Assembly: GCA_964652835.1 (NCBI GenBank) | Contig: CAZZCB010000001.1 | Span: 1 to 64,000, forward strand | Direction of reading: 5' to 3' | DNA: 64,000 nucleotides | Origin: JAUPTX01 sp964652835 | GTDB lineage: Bacteria; Patescibacteriota; Minisyncoccia; Phycocordibacterales; CSBR16-119 | Shown here: positions 27,188-33,862 of the stretch, piece by piece | How the letters are laid out: each line of letters starts with the position of its first letter | How positions within the stretch are numbered: position 1 is the stretch's first letter | Position numbers and translations under genes: made by a program | Notes under the pieces: generated by a model | Databases searched by the model: none | What the model was told of the DNA's origin: nothing | The model's input: only the letters and a program-made list of their open reading frames with translations

Positions 27188-27490
27188 TTAGTTACTGTTA
27201 CTTAAATCTTTGATTATTTGTTGCTTTTGTTCTTCTGAAATATTTACAGAATTTTTAGGACTTGAATCTGAGAGATCTTTTATTATAGCTTCTTTTTGTT
27301 CGTCAGATATTTTGATAGTAGACTTTTCTGCTGAAGCGCTTAGCTCGGCTATTATCCTGAGTCTTTCTTGTTCGGCCTTGTTTACAGAGCTTAGTCTGTC
27401 CCCCTTTTTAACCACAATAACTATAATTACGACTAGCAAAACAAGCAGTATTATAATTAAAAGTTTTCTATTTTTTTTCTCCGGTTCCAT
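27188..27490 (-). CDS. Small membrane-anchored protein with two internal repeats
   Basis: 100 residues. A basic N-terminus (MEPEKKNRKL), a transmembrane helix (~10-25) and a charged extracellular or cytosolic tail. The tail holds two related units, ISDEQKEAIIKDLSDSS and ISEEQKQQIIKDLSNSN, each a predicted short helix. It lies 2 bases upstream of the 25233-27185 gene. Together with 27524-27838 it forms a pair of tiny anchored proteins ending in repeated acidic helices. No known family. Confidence 0.6.
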   Translation of the reverse strand: MEPEKKNRKLLIIILLVLLVVIIVIVVKKGDRLSSVNKAEQERLRIIAELSASAEKSTIKISDEQKEAIIKDLSDSSPKNSVNISEEQKQQIIKDLSNSN

Positions 27491-27523
27491 AATTTATATA
27501 TTTAAATTTTAATTTATAATATT

Positions 27524-27838
27524 TTAATTTGAGTCTGGCGCTCTTGTTGCTTCATATGCTTGTTTTATCATTTCCTCTTCTGTTAGTATTTTTGGTTCTT
27601 GGTCTGGCGCTCTTGTTGCTTCATATGCTTGTTTTATCATTTCCTCTTCTGTTAGTATTTTTGGTTCTTGGTCTGGCGCTCTTGTTGCTTCATATGCTTG
27701 TTTTATCATTTCTTTTGTTTCCTTGATTTCTTTAAAATAGGCAGACAACCTAGAAACTACAAATATAAATAGAATAATTAAAATAAAAATTAGTATGTAT
27801 TTATATTTTTTATTAGAGAAAATTGACTTAAGGTTCAT
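27524..27838 (-). CDS. Small membrane-anchored protein with 23-residue tandem repeats
   Basis: 104 residues. A Lys-rich start, one transmembrane helix (~14-30), then EMIKQAYEATRAPDQEPKIL repeated with TEE spacers: two full and one partial copy, identical in residues. At the DNA level the repeats are also exact with a period of 69 bases. It ends in APDSN. No family recognised. Perfect DNA repeats suggest recent expansion and possible length variation between strains. Confidence 0.65.
   Translation of the reverse strand: MNLKSIFSNKKYKYILIFILIILFIFVVSRLSAYFKEIKETKEMIKQAYEATRAPDQEPKILTEEEMIKQAYEATRAPDQEPKILTEEEMIKQAYEATRAPDSN
27533..27712. repeat. 69-base perfect tandem repeat inside the 27524-27838 gene
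   Basis: The unit starting GTCTGGCGCTCTTGTTGC begins at 27533, 27602 and 27671. Two complete copies and a partial third are identical by eye. The period is a multiple of three, so copy-number change keeps the frame. Confidence 0.9.
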
Positions 27839-27931
27839 AAATTAGAAATTTTATTTTTAAATGTTTTACAGAAATATTATACCACTCTAAATTAAGAAAG
27901 ATTTACAAATAAAAACAACAATGTGGATAAT

Positions 27932-27960
27932 TTGACCTCGGAAGGAAAATGATTTATTAT
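27932..27960 (+). promoter_or_regulatory. Promoter of nusA
   Basis: TTGACC (27932-27937), 17-base spacer, TATTAT (27955-27960). The transcript would start near 27967, about 80 bases before the nusA ATG. Confidence 0.6.
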
Positions 27961-27973
27961 TGAAGGGTAAATC

Positions 27974-27998
27974 GTCCTGCTCTTGCCGGACTTTTTTT
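27974..27998 (+). terminator. Terminator-like hairpin in the nusA leader (candidate attenuator)
   Basis: GTCC-T-GC-TCTT-GC-C-GGAC followed by seven Ts lies between the predicted promoter and nusA, so it would stop transcription before the gene. A GGGGC-TTTG-CCCC hairpin (28011-28023) follows. NusA promotes termination at such sites, so autoregulation is possible; this is inference. Confidence 0.6.
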
Positions 27999-28048
27999 AA
28001 TGAAGAAGCCGGGGCTTTGCCCCCTATTACAATTAAATATAAACCAAT

Positions 28049-29257
28049 ATGTTAGATCTAAAAGCATTAAAATCAGCATTATTACAATTAGAAGAAGAAA
28101 AGAAGATACCGAAAGATAAGATAATCGACGCAATCGAGCAGTCTTTGGCTGCCGCATACAAAAAAGATTACGGTAAAAAAGGCCAAATAGTTCGGGTAAA
28201 ACTCGATCTAGATTCTGGGGCGACTGAATTCCACCAAGTAAAAATAGTAGTAGATGAATCTACTGTTAGATTCCTGGAAGATGGTGAAGATATAGAAGAT
28301 TTCCTAGAAGAAAACACTGAGACTCTAGAAGCAGACGTAAAACCTGTTTTTAACCCTGAAAAACACATCTTACTGGCAGACGCAAAGATGATGAAAAACG
28401 ACGCAAAACTAGGTGAAGAGATAATCTTCCCTCTTGAAATGAAAGATGATTTCGGACGTGTGGCTGCACAAACTGCTAAACAAGTTATTATCCAAAGAAT
28501 CCGTGAAGCAGAAAGAGGTGCAGTTATGGAGGAGTACGGCGGACAAGAAGGAGAAATAATAAACGGAATTGTTCAAAAAGTAGAAAGAGGAATTGTTTTC
28601 GTGGACTTTAACAAAGCAACAGGAATAATCCCGAGAGAAGAGCAGATTTTTGGTGAAAGATTTATGACAGGCCAAAGAATAAAAGCCTACTTAACAAAAG
28701 TTGAAGAAGGACACCGAGGAGTAAATCTTTTCCTTTCAAGAACTCACCCAAAATTTATTGAGAAACTTTTCGCAATAGAAGCTCCTGAGATAGCAAGTGG
28801 AGTTGTGGAGATAAGAAGCATTGCCCGAGAAGCGGGAGCAAGATCTAAAATAGCTGTTTACTCAAACGATAATAACGTAGATCCAATCGGAGCTTGCGTA
28901 GGACAACGAGGAGTTAGGGTAACAACAGTGATGAACGAACTCGGTGGAGAAAAAATTGATATTATCCCTTGGAGTGAAGATCCTGAAGAGTTTGTTTCCT
29001 CAGCCATATCTCCAGCAAAAATAATCTCTATCAAACTAGTAGAACGAACAAATGAAAAAGGTGAGAACGAAAAAGTCGCAGTTATAGAAGTAGCAAACGA
29101 CCAACTATCACTTGCTATAGGAAAAGGAGGACAAAACGTGAGACTAGCTGCGAAACTTACTGGATGGAAAATAGATATTAAAGGTGCAGATGCGCCAGAA
29201 GTGACGCCAGCAGAAGAAGCTTCTAAGGAAGAAGGAAAAATAGAGGACGAGGAGTAA
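28049..29257 (+). CDS. nusA: Transcription termination/antitermination factor NusA
   Basis: 402 residues. The N-terminal RNA-polymerase-binding domain (~1-130) starts LDLKALKSALLQLEEEKKI. The S1 domain (~150-220) has GEIINGIVQKVERG and GIIPREEQI. Two KH domains follow: HPKFIEKLFAIEAPEI...GARSKIAVYS and GACVGQRGVRVTTVMNELGG, then LSLAIGKGGQNVRLAAKLTGW. It ends in a short acidic tail instead of the C-terminal repeats of E. coli NusA. It modulates pausing, termination and antitermination. The expected neighbours rimP and infB are absent; ppa lies downstream. A TATAAA lies 5 bases before the ATG, so a leaderless start is also possible. Confidence 0.95.
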   Translation: MLDLKALKSALLQLEEEKKIPKDKIIDAIEQSLAAAYKKDYGKKGQIVRVKLDLDSGATEFHQVKIVVDESTVRFLEDGEDIEDFLEENTETLEADVKPVFNPEKHILLADAKMMKNDAKLGEEIIFPLEMKDDFGRVAAQTAKQVIIQRIREAERGAVMEEYGGQEGEIINGIVQKVERGIVFVDFNKATGIIPREEQIFGERFMTGQRIKAYLTKVEEGHRGVNLFLSRTHPKFIEKLFAIEAPEIASGVVEIRSIAREAGARSKIAVYSNDNNVDPIGACVGQRGVRVTTVMNELGGEKIDIIPWSEDPEEFVSSAISPAKIISIKLVERTNEKGENEKVAVIEVANDQLSLAIGKGGQNVRLAAKLTGWKIDIKGADAPEVTPAEEASKEEGKIEDEE

Positions 29258-29296
29258 TTTTACTAACCACTATAAACTAATAACTAGAAACTATTT

Positions 29297-29836
29297 ATGA
29301 ATCTTTGGCACGAAGTATCAAAAGGTGAAAATATTCCAAACGAAATAAACGTAATAATCGAAATTCCCAAAAATTCACCGAACAAATATGAGATTGATAA
29401 GGAAACAGGACTTATAAGTCTAGATAGAGCAAACTACAGCTCAGCGCCATACCCATTTGATTACGGATTCGTTCCTCAAACACTTTGGGAAGATAACGAC
29501 CCACTGGATGTAGTAGTGCTAACCACCTTCCCTCTTCACCCTGGTATCTTGGTAAAGTCCAGGCCAGTGGCAGTAATGGAAATGATCGACGACGGAGAAT
29601 CTGACTATAAGATAATCGCAGTTCCGGTGGATGATAAAAGATGGGACGATACACATGATTTGGCAGATTTGAACAAACATATGATGAAAGAATTTGCTCA
29701 CTTCTTTGAGACATACAAAGAACTTAAGAAAGGACAAAAAGATATCGTAAAAATTCCAAAGATTTCTGGTAAAAAAGAAGCTATGGAAGCGGTGCTTAAA
29801 TCAATAGAGTTATATAACCAAAAATTTGGTAAATAA
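29297..29836 (+). CDS. ppa: Inorganic pyrophosphatase (family I)
   Basis: 179 residues. IEIPKNSPNKYEIDKETG, YPFDYGFVPQTLWEDNDPLDV (the metal-binding D-x-D-P-x-D signature) and VDDKRWDD are characteristic. It hydrolyses pyrophosphate to phosphate and drives biosynthetic reactions in the cytosol. It lies 39 bases after nusA on the same strand, perhaps co-transcribed, with a strong terminator after it. Confidence 0.95.
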   Translation: MNLWHEVSKGENIPNEINVIIEIPKNSPNKYEIDKETGLISLDRANYSSAPYPFDYGFVPQTLWEDNDPLDVVVLTTFPLHPGILVKSRPVAVMEMIDDGESDYKIIAVPVDDKRWDDTHDLADLNKHMMKEFAHFFETYKELKKGQKDIVKIPKISGKKEAMEAVLKSIELYNQKFGK

Positions 29837-29842
29837 TACAAG

Positions 29843-29879
29843 AAAAATCCCGCAAGACCTCTGGCCTTGCGGGATTTTT
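29843..29879 (+). terminator. Terminator after ppa
   Basis: AAAAATCCCGCAAG / CTTGCGGGATTTTT hairpin followed by C and T residues. Confidence 0.92.
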
Positions 29880-29945
29880 CTTTACTTTACCCAAATTTAA
29901 AAAGAAGTTACAATTGGAGTATTACCAGAATTAATCAAATAAAAT

Positions 29946-30599
29946 ATGAAATCATTTAAATATATATTTATGACGGCACTTTTAGTTTCACTTTTCCCAG
30001 GAGGAGTAGAAGCTAATGTCGGAACTAATTTAGAAATAGGAGCTGAAGCTAGAGTCGGAGCACCATTTGAAAATGGAATAAATCTTCGAAGACTAGATCT
30101 TCAGAAAAAGCTTTCAGTTGAAGAAGTAGAAGAGCGAAGAGCAGAATTTCAAAAAGCTAGAGAGGCATTCAAAAATGCAACAGTCGATACAAGAAATATT
30201 ATGCGTTCAGAATTTAGAGCTAAGTTTGCAGAAAGATTTAAATTTACAGCAGATAAACTTTCAGAATTTCAAACAAGAATGGAGCTAAGACTAGAGACTG
30301 AAAACAATATGGGAACAGATGTTTCTAAGGCGAAAGTAAAACTTGAAGAATCAAAATCTTTTATGGTTCAAATTGAAAAAGATATTGAGAGTCTAAGAGC
30401 GCTGTTAGAAGAAAGATACGCAGAAGATGAAAGAGAAGCAAAAAAAGAAGAAGCTCGGAAATTAGTAGAGGCGATAAAAGCAGGTATTAAATCTTCACAC
30501 CTAGCTCTTAAGGAATGCGTACAGGAGCTAAGGCTTGCAAAAGCGAGCGTACAGGCGGATGTGGATGTTTCCCTAGAGGCAAACGTAAATACTAATTAA
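29946..30599 (+). CDS. Secreted coiled-coil protein, unknown
   Basis: 217 residues. The signal peptide ends VEA (~1-23). Almost the whole mature part is predicted helical and charged: VEEVEERRAEFQKAREAF, TADKLSEFQTRMELRLETE and YAEDEREAKKEEARKLVEAI. It has a single Cys. Such proteins recur in Parcubacteria, but no function is known. The C-terminus (VQADVDVSLEANVNTN) echoes the N-terminal VGTNLEIGAEARVGA. It sits upstream of a small anchored protein that may share the transcript. Confidence 0.7.
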   Translation: MKSFKYIFMTALLVSLFPGGVEANVGTNLEIGAEARVGAPFENGINLRRLDLQKKLSVEEVEERRAEFQKAREAFKNATVDTRNIMRSEFRAKFAERFKFTADKLSEFQTRMELRLETENNMGTDVSKAKVKLEESKSFMVQIEKDIESLRALLEERYAEDEREAKKEEARKLVEAIKAGIKSSHLALKECVQELRLAKASVQADVDVSLEANVNTN

Positions 30600-30622
30600 T
30601 AATTCTTTTTTAAAAAAATATT

Positions 30623-30886
30623 ATGGAACAAGAAAAAAAGGGCGGACTTTTTGGATCAATACTAGTTGTTTTAATTCTTCTTGGACTTGTGGTGTATTAC
30701 CTATCGAATAAAAACCAGATGGCGCAAATTCCAGACGGACAGAGTGCCTCAGAGACTGATACTGATTTAAACCAAAACCAGCAAACAAATATGGAGGAGG
30801 TCAGCGCAGAAGCAGAGCTTGAAGCCGAAATAGAATCACTTGATACAGGATTTGAAGATATGAACGCTGAAGATCTAGATATGTAA
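30623..30886 (+). CDS. Small single-pass membrane protein with acidic tail
   Basis: 87 residues: MEQEKKGG, a transmembrane helix (~10-27), then a Gln/Asn/Glu/Asp-rich tail ending AEDLDM. It lies 23 bases after the coiled-coil gene and before a strong terminator, so the two form a two-gene unit. No family recognised. Confidence 0.65.
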   Translation: MEQEKKGGLFGSILVVLILLGLVVYYLSNKNQMAQIPDGQSASETDTDLNQNQQTNMEEVSAEAELEAEIESLDTGFEDMNAEDLDM

Positions 30887-30887
30887 A

Positions 30888-30923
30888 AAAAATGCCCCGC
30901 GGCCGAAGGCCGCGGGGCATTTT
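30888..30923 (+). terminator. Terminator of the 29946-30886 unit
   Basis: AAAATGCCCCGCGGCC / GGCCGCGGGGCATTTT with a GAA loop; very stable. Confidence 0.93.
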
Positions 30924-30931
30924 AAATTATA

Positions 30932-30960
30932 TTGGACAAAACAAGACTTTTGAGTAATAT
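30932..30960 (+). promoter_or_regulatory. Promoter of the trigger factor gene
   Basis: TTGGAC (30932-30937), 17-base spacer and TAATAT (30955-30960), 7 bases before the ATG at 30968. Confidence 0.6.
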
Positions 30961-30967
30961 GGTTATT

Positions 30968-32026
30968 ATGAAAATAAATAACTTAGAGATAAATAAAAAA
31001 GAAAAATCAATCGTTGAAATTAAAGGCGAAGTAGAAACTGCGGACTTTGAAAAAGCTCGAGATATGGCTGTTTCAAAGCTTTCAGAGCACATGGAGCTAG
31101 ACGGATTCCGAAAAGGAAAAGCTCCAAAAGATATGGTTATTAAGAAACTTGGAGATCAGATAATCCTCGAAGAAATGGCTCAGGTTACCCTTTCAAAAGT
31201 ATACCCACAAATAATCACTGAAAATAAGATTGACGCTATTGGTTATCCGCAAATAAATATCACAAAACTCGCAAACGGAAATCCGCTTGGCTTTACTATC
31301 CTAACAGCTGCAATCCCAGAAATAAATCTTCCTGACTACAAATCTATCGCAAAAGAAGTTTCTAAAACTAAAGAAATCGCCGAAGTAAAAGACGAAGAGT
31401 ACCAAAGCTTTATCAAACAAATCAAAAGAGCAAAGGCGCACGACGATTTTCATAAAGCAAATCCAGACGTAAAAGGTCACGACCATCCAGAAATTTCTGA
31501 TGAAAATCTTCCAGAGCTTGATTTAGAGTATCTTAAAACTCTTGGCAACTTTTCTGATATGGCAGACTTTGAAACAAAGGTTCGCGCGGATATCTTAAAA
31601 GACAAAGAGCTAAAAGCAAAAGAAAAAAACAGACTTGCTCTAATAGAGTCTATTGAAAAAGAAACGACTATAGACGTGCCTGAGATTTTAATAAAATCTG
31701 AAACAGAAAAGATGATTGCTAGAATGAGGAGTGATATTGAAAGAATGGGACTAAAATATGAAGACTACCTAAAAAGTATTGGTAAATCTGATGAAGATGT
31801 CCGAAACGAATTTAAGGGTGATGCAGAAAAAAGAGCAAAAGTTCAAATGGTTGTTGGAGAAATAGCAGTAAAAGAAGGCCTCCGACCTGACGCGGAAAAA
31901 GTTAAAGAAGAGGTTGCAAAAGTAATGCAGGCTTACAAAGATGCCGACGAAAATAGCGCGAAGATGTATATTGAAAACGTGCTAGTAAACGAAGAAGTAT
32001 TTAAGTTTTTGGAAGATTTAAAATAA
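30968..32026 (+). CDS. tig: Trigger factor lacking the PPIase domain
   Basis: 352 residues from the ATG at 30968; the longer frame from 30932 would start inside the promoter. The N-terminal ribosome-binding domain has the signature LDGFRKGKAPKDMV (~39-52). The usual FKBP-type prolyl-isomerase domain is not seen: after PDYKSIAKEV (~122) the sequence goes directly into helical C-terminal chaperone arms (IKRAKAHDDFH..., ADFETKVRADILKDKELKAK, GKSDEDVRNEFKGDAEKRAK). A His/Asp-rich insertion (KGHDHPEISDENLPEL) lies between. It is shorter than the ~430-residue canonical protein and binds nascent chains at the ribosome exit tunnel. Confidence 0.9.
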   Translation: MKINNLEINKKEKSIVEIKGEVETADFEKARDMAVSKLSEHMELDGFRKGKAPKDMVIKKLGDQIILEEMAQVTLSKVYPQIITENKIDAIGYPQINITKLANGNPLGFTILTAAIPEINLPDYKSIAKEVSKTKEIAEVKDEEYQSFIKQIKRAKAHDDFHKANPDVKGHDHPEISDENLPELDLEYLKTLGNFSDMADFETKVRADILKDKELKAKEKNRLALIESIEKETTIDVPEILIKSETEKMIARMRSDIERMGLKYEDYLKSIGKSDEDVRNEFKGDAEKRAKVQMVVGEIAVKEGLRPDAEKVKEEVAKVMQAYKDADENSAKMYIENVLVNEEVFKFLEDLK

Positions 32027-32090
32027 AATTTAAATTTTCTTTCTTCTTAATAAGAAAGAAACAAAGAATCAAGACCCACACTTCACACCT

Positions 32091-32206
32091 AAAACTAAGA
32101 TAATTTAAGTCAAAAAACCTGCAAACTCACAAAAACCAGAAGTGTGTAAACACTTCTGGTTTTTGCTTAAACAGTGCTGGTTTTTAAGACAAATTATCTT
32201 AGTTTT
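32091..32206. repeat. Inverted repeat enclosing a terminator hairpin
   Basis: Outer arms AAAACTAAGATAATTT (32091-32106) and its exact complement (32191-32206), extended inward by GTC/GAC and AAAAACC/GGTTTTT with two small bulges. The loop holds the hairpin 32131-32165. Confidence 0.8.
32131..32165. terminator. Terminator-like hairpin downstream of tig
   Basis: AAAAACCAGAAGTG / CACTTCTGGTTTTT with a TGTAAA loop. Symmetric; a probable end of the tig transcript. Confidence 0.75.
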
Positions 32207-32210
32207 TTAA

Positions 32211-32231
32211 CGGTGCTCTCGTGTAGGGTCG
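32211..32231 (+). repeat. 21-base motif, copy 1 (copy 2 at 59213-59233, minus)
   Basis: CGGTG-C-TCTCGTGTAGGGTCG; differs from the other copy only at the sixth base (C versus T). Intergenic in both places. Confidence 0.7.
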
Positions 32232-32269
32232 TAAGTGGTGGATTAAAGCAAATCAAATAAATTTCTTAA

Positions 32270-32289
32270 CCTGCCTGCCGGTAGGCAGG
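32270..32289. repeat. REP-like palindrome
   Basis: CCTGCCT / AGGCAGG arms around GCCGGT. I recall similar palindromes dispersed in Parcubacteria genomes, but only one copy is seen here. Confidence 0.6.
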
Positions 32290-32403
32290 CGATATATTTT
32301 AAGCGTCAAAAACTATTCCGAGTAAGGTGAGAAAAAGGAAAACGGTGTTCCCATATGAGGTAGAAATCTCTTCAATTTTATTTTGCGGATATTTAAAAGC
32401 AGA

Positions 32404-32431
32404 AAGGGCGCTCCGATATCGGAGCGCCCTT
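32404..32431 (-). terminator. Terminator of the 32534-33040 gene
   Basis: AAGGGCGCTCCGATATCGGAGCGCCCTT palindrome, i.e. AAGGGCGCTCCG and its complement around a short centre, followed on the minus strand by TCTGCTTTT. It lies about 100 bases beyond the stop codon. Confidence 0.8.
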
Positions 32432-32533
32432 CTATGTGGCATGTGGCTCGCCTGGTGATTACCTTAACGGGGTATTCCAGTGCGGGTCACGGGTTCATCG
32501 ATCATGTGCGTGCCACTACCAGGCACACGATCT

Positions 32534-33040
32534 TCAGCATCGCAAGTAGCGCGGCATCGTCCAGGCAGGATGGCGCCGCAGCAGGGGCACCATCTGAGGC
32601 GCATGCTTTGCGACACCCACGAGGGGCAGGCCGGCGGCGGTCTTCTTGTTGTCCAGGCTGTAGCGGTCCTTCATGATCATGTTGTAGCACGATCGTTCGG
32701 GTTCCGTTGCGGCCAAGGGCAGCGCATTGCTCACGGTCATCAGATCCAGGGCGGGGTTCAAGATGTAACGGTTGCCGTCCGTGTGATCGGATCGGTGCAC
32801 GCCGGTCTCCTGGCCGTTGGCTTGCCCTGGGGCGGAATACATGATGTTGATGTCGATGTCGTTGCCCTGGTCCACCACCATGTCGGTGATGTCCTCGGCG
32901 GCCTGCTGGTCAGCGGTGATGCTCTTGATGAATTCATTATGGTCAGCCTTCGGCCCCGTATCGGGTGCCGCGAAGGCGGTCGGGCTGAACGCCACACAGG
33001 CGAACAGTCCCATGGAAAGGAACAATGCTTTCGTTTTCAT
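32534..33040 (-). CDS. Secreted protein, GC-rich and foreign-looking
   Basis: 168 residues. The signal peptide (MKTKALFLSMGLFACVAFSP, then TAFAAP) gives a mature protein starting APDTGPKADHNEFIK. The middle is acidic (ADQQAAEDITDMVVDQGNDI). The C-terminus turns basic (PLLRRHPAWTMPRYLRC). This is the most GC-rich gene in the window, against an AT-rich background. An overlapping minus-strand frame (32502-32690) continues in another phase past this stop, so a frameshift near the 3' end is possible; the ~100-base gap before the terminator would fit that. No family recognised. It has a strong promoter at 33091-33118. Confidence 0.55.
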   Translation of the reverse strand: MKTKALFLSMGLFACVAFSPTAFAAPDTGPKADHNEFIKSITADQQAAEDITDMVVDQGNDIDINIMYSAPGQANGQETGVHRSDHTDGNRYILNPALDLMTVSNALPLAATEPERSCYNMIMKDRYSLDNKKTAAGLPLVGVAKHAPQMVPLLRRHPAWTMPRYLRC

Positions 33041-33090
33041 GCGAAAAGGATTTGGTTACAACCAACGAAATTGCTGGTCGTTTGTTTGGC

Positions 33091-33118
33091 AGTATAGCAT
33101 ATAATAAAAACTTGTCAA
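33091..33118 (-). promoter_or_regulatory. Promoter of the 32534-33040 gene, sharing its -35 with clpP
   Basis: TTGACA (33113-33118), 16-base spacer and TATACT (33091-33096) with extended TGC, read on the minus strand. Leader of about 44 bases without a Shine-Dalgarno site. Confidence 0.75.
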
Positions 33119-33140
33119 GCACTTTTATTTATGCTATAGT
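33112..33140 (+). promoter_or_regulatory. Promoter of clpP, back to back with the preceding one
   Basis: TTGTCA (33112-33117), 17-base spacer and TATAGT (33135-33140) with extended TGC. Its -35 overlaps the divergent -35 in a CTTGTCAAG palindrome. Confidence 0.7.
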
Positions 33141-33222
33141 TTGTCTACCAAAAACCTTTATTTTAAGCCATTTTTTGGTAATTAATAAAAAATTACTAGA
33201 CACTAATAACTATAAACCACAT

Positions 33223-33819
33223 ATGTTAATACCAACAGTAATAGAAAAGACACATAACGGAGAACGGGCTTACGACATATACTCTCGCCTACTAAAGGAG
33301 CGGATTATCTTCCTGGGAACAGGGGTTGAAGAAAACTCATCAAGTAACATAATCGCTCAACTTCTTTTTCTAGAATCAGAAGATCCTAAAAAAGATATAT
33401 ATATGTACGTAAACTCTCCAGGCGGAAACGTAAAAGACGGACTTGCGATAATAGACACAATGAATCATATCAAACCAGATGTGGCGACAGTTTGTGTAGG
33501 TATGGCAGCTTCAATGGGTGCAGTAATACTTTCAGCTGGAGCAAAAGGTAAGAGATTTATACTTCCAAACGCGGAAGTTATGATCCATCAACCACTTGGC
33601 GGAGTTGAAGGACAAGCTTCTGATATCGCTATAACGGCAGACAGAATAATAAAGACGAAAGCTAAATTAAATAAAATCCTTGCAGAAAACACAGGTCAAA
33701 AAGTTGAAAAGGTTGAAAAAGACGGAGACAGAGACTACTGGATGGACGCAAAAGAAGCAGTAAAGTACGGAATCGTAGACAAGATAATGGAGAAACCTAA
33801 ATCTGGAATTAAGAAATAA
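33223..33819 (+). CDS. clpP: ATP-dependent Clp protease proteolytic subunit
   Basis: 198 residues from the ATG at 33223. LIPTVIEKTHNGERAYDIYS opens ClpP. YVNSPGGNVKDGLAIIDTM gives the oxyanion region, GMAASMGAVIL the nucleophile Ser, MIHQPLGG the His and RDYWMDAKEA the Asp. It is the barrel peptidase of Clp complexes. A longer in-phase frame upstream to 33025 runs through the promoter and is rejected. TATAAA (33211-33216) lies 6 bases before the ATG, so a second, leaderless start is possible besides the 33112-33140 promoter. A bidirectional terminator follows. Confidence 0.95.
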   Translation: MLIPTVIEKTHNGERAYDIYSRLLKERIIFLGTGVEENSSSNIIAQLLFLESEDPKKDIYMYVNSPGGNVKDGLAIIDTMNHIKPDVATVCVGMAASMGAVILSAGAKGKRFILPNAEVMIHQPLGGVEGQASDIAITADRIIKTKAKLNKILAENTGQKVEKVEKDGDRDYWMDAKEAVKYGIVDKIMEKPKSGIKK

Positions 33820-33862
33820 AATAAAAAGACCCCGCACTTCGTGCGGGGTCTTTTTATTTTAT
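33817..33862. terminator. Bidirectional terminator between clpP and 33859-35448
   Basis: AAAATAAAAAGACCCCGCAC / GTGCGGGGTCTTTTTATTTT with a TTC loop. Confidence 0.93.

Larger units (their letters stand above)
32027..32403. other. Intergenic region with nested hairpins and a palindrome; no gene seen
   Basis: 377 bases without a convincing gene. In order: an imperfect hairpin TTTCTTTCTT/AAGAAAGAAA (~32035-32061); a nested inverted repeat (32091-32206) around a terminator hairpin; a short motif (32211-32231) that recurs at 59213-59233; a REP-like palindrome (32270-32289); and about 110 bases with nothing recognised before the terminator of the next minus-strand gene. Confidence 0.6.

Noticed and set aside
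27533..27712. Regular repeats that could suggest a CRISPR array
   Set aside because: The 69-base units are contiguous without spacers and lie in frame inside an open reading frame; no cas gene is present.
32480..33104. Long open frames on the plus strand opposite the GC-rich gene
   Set aside because: GC-rich DNA has few stops; these frames lack signal peptide, promoter and terminator, while the minus-strand frame has all three.
33025..33222. In-frame upstream extension of clpP
   Set aside because: It would run through the clpP promoter and the foreign gene's leader; ClpP homologs begin at the LIPTVIE region.
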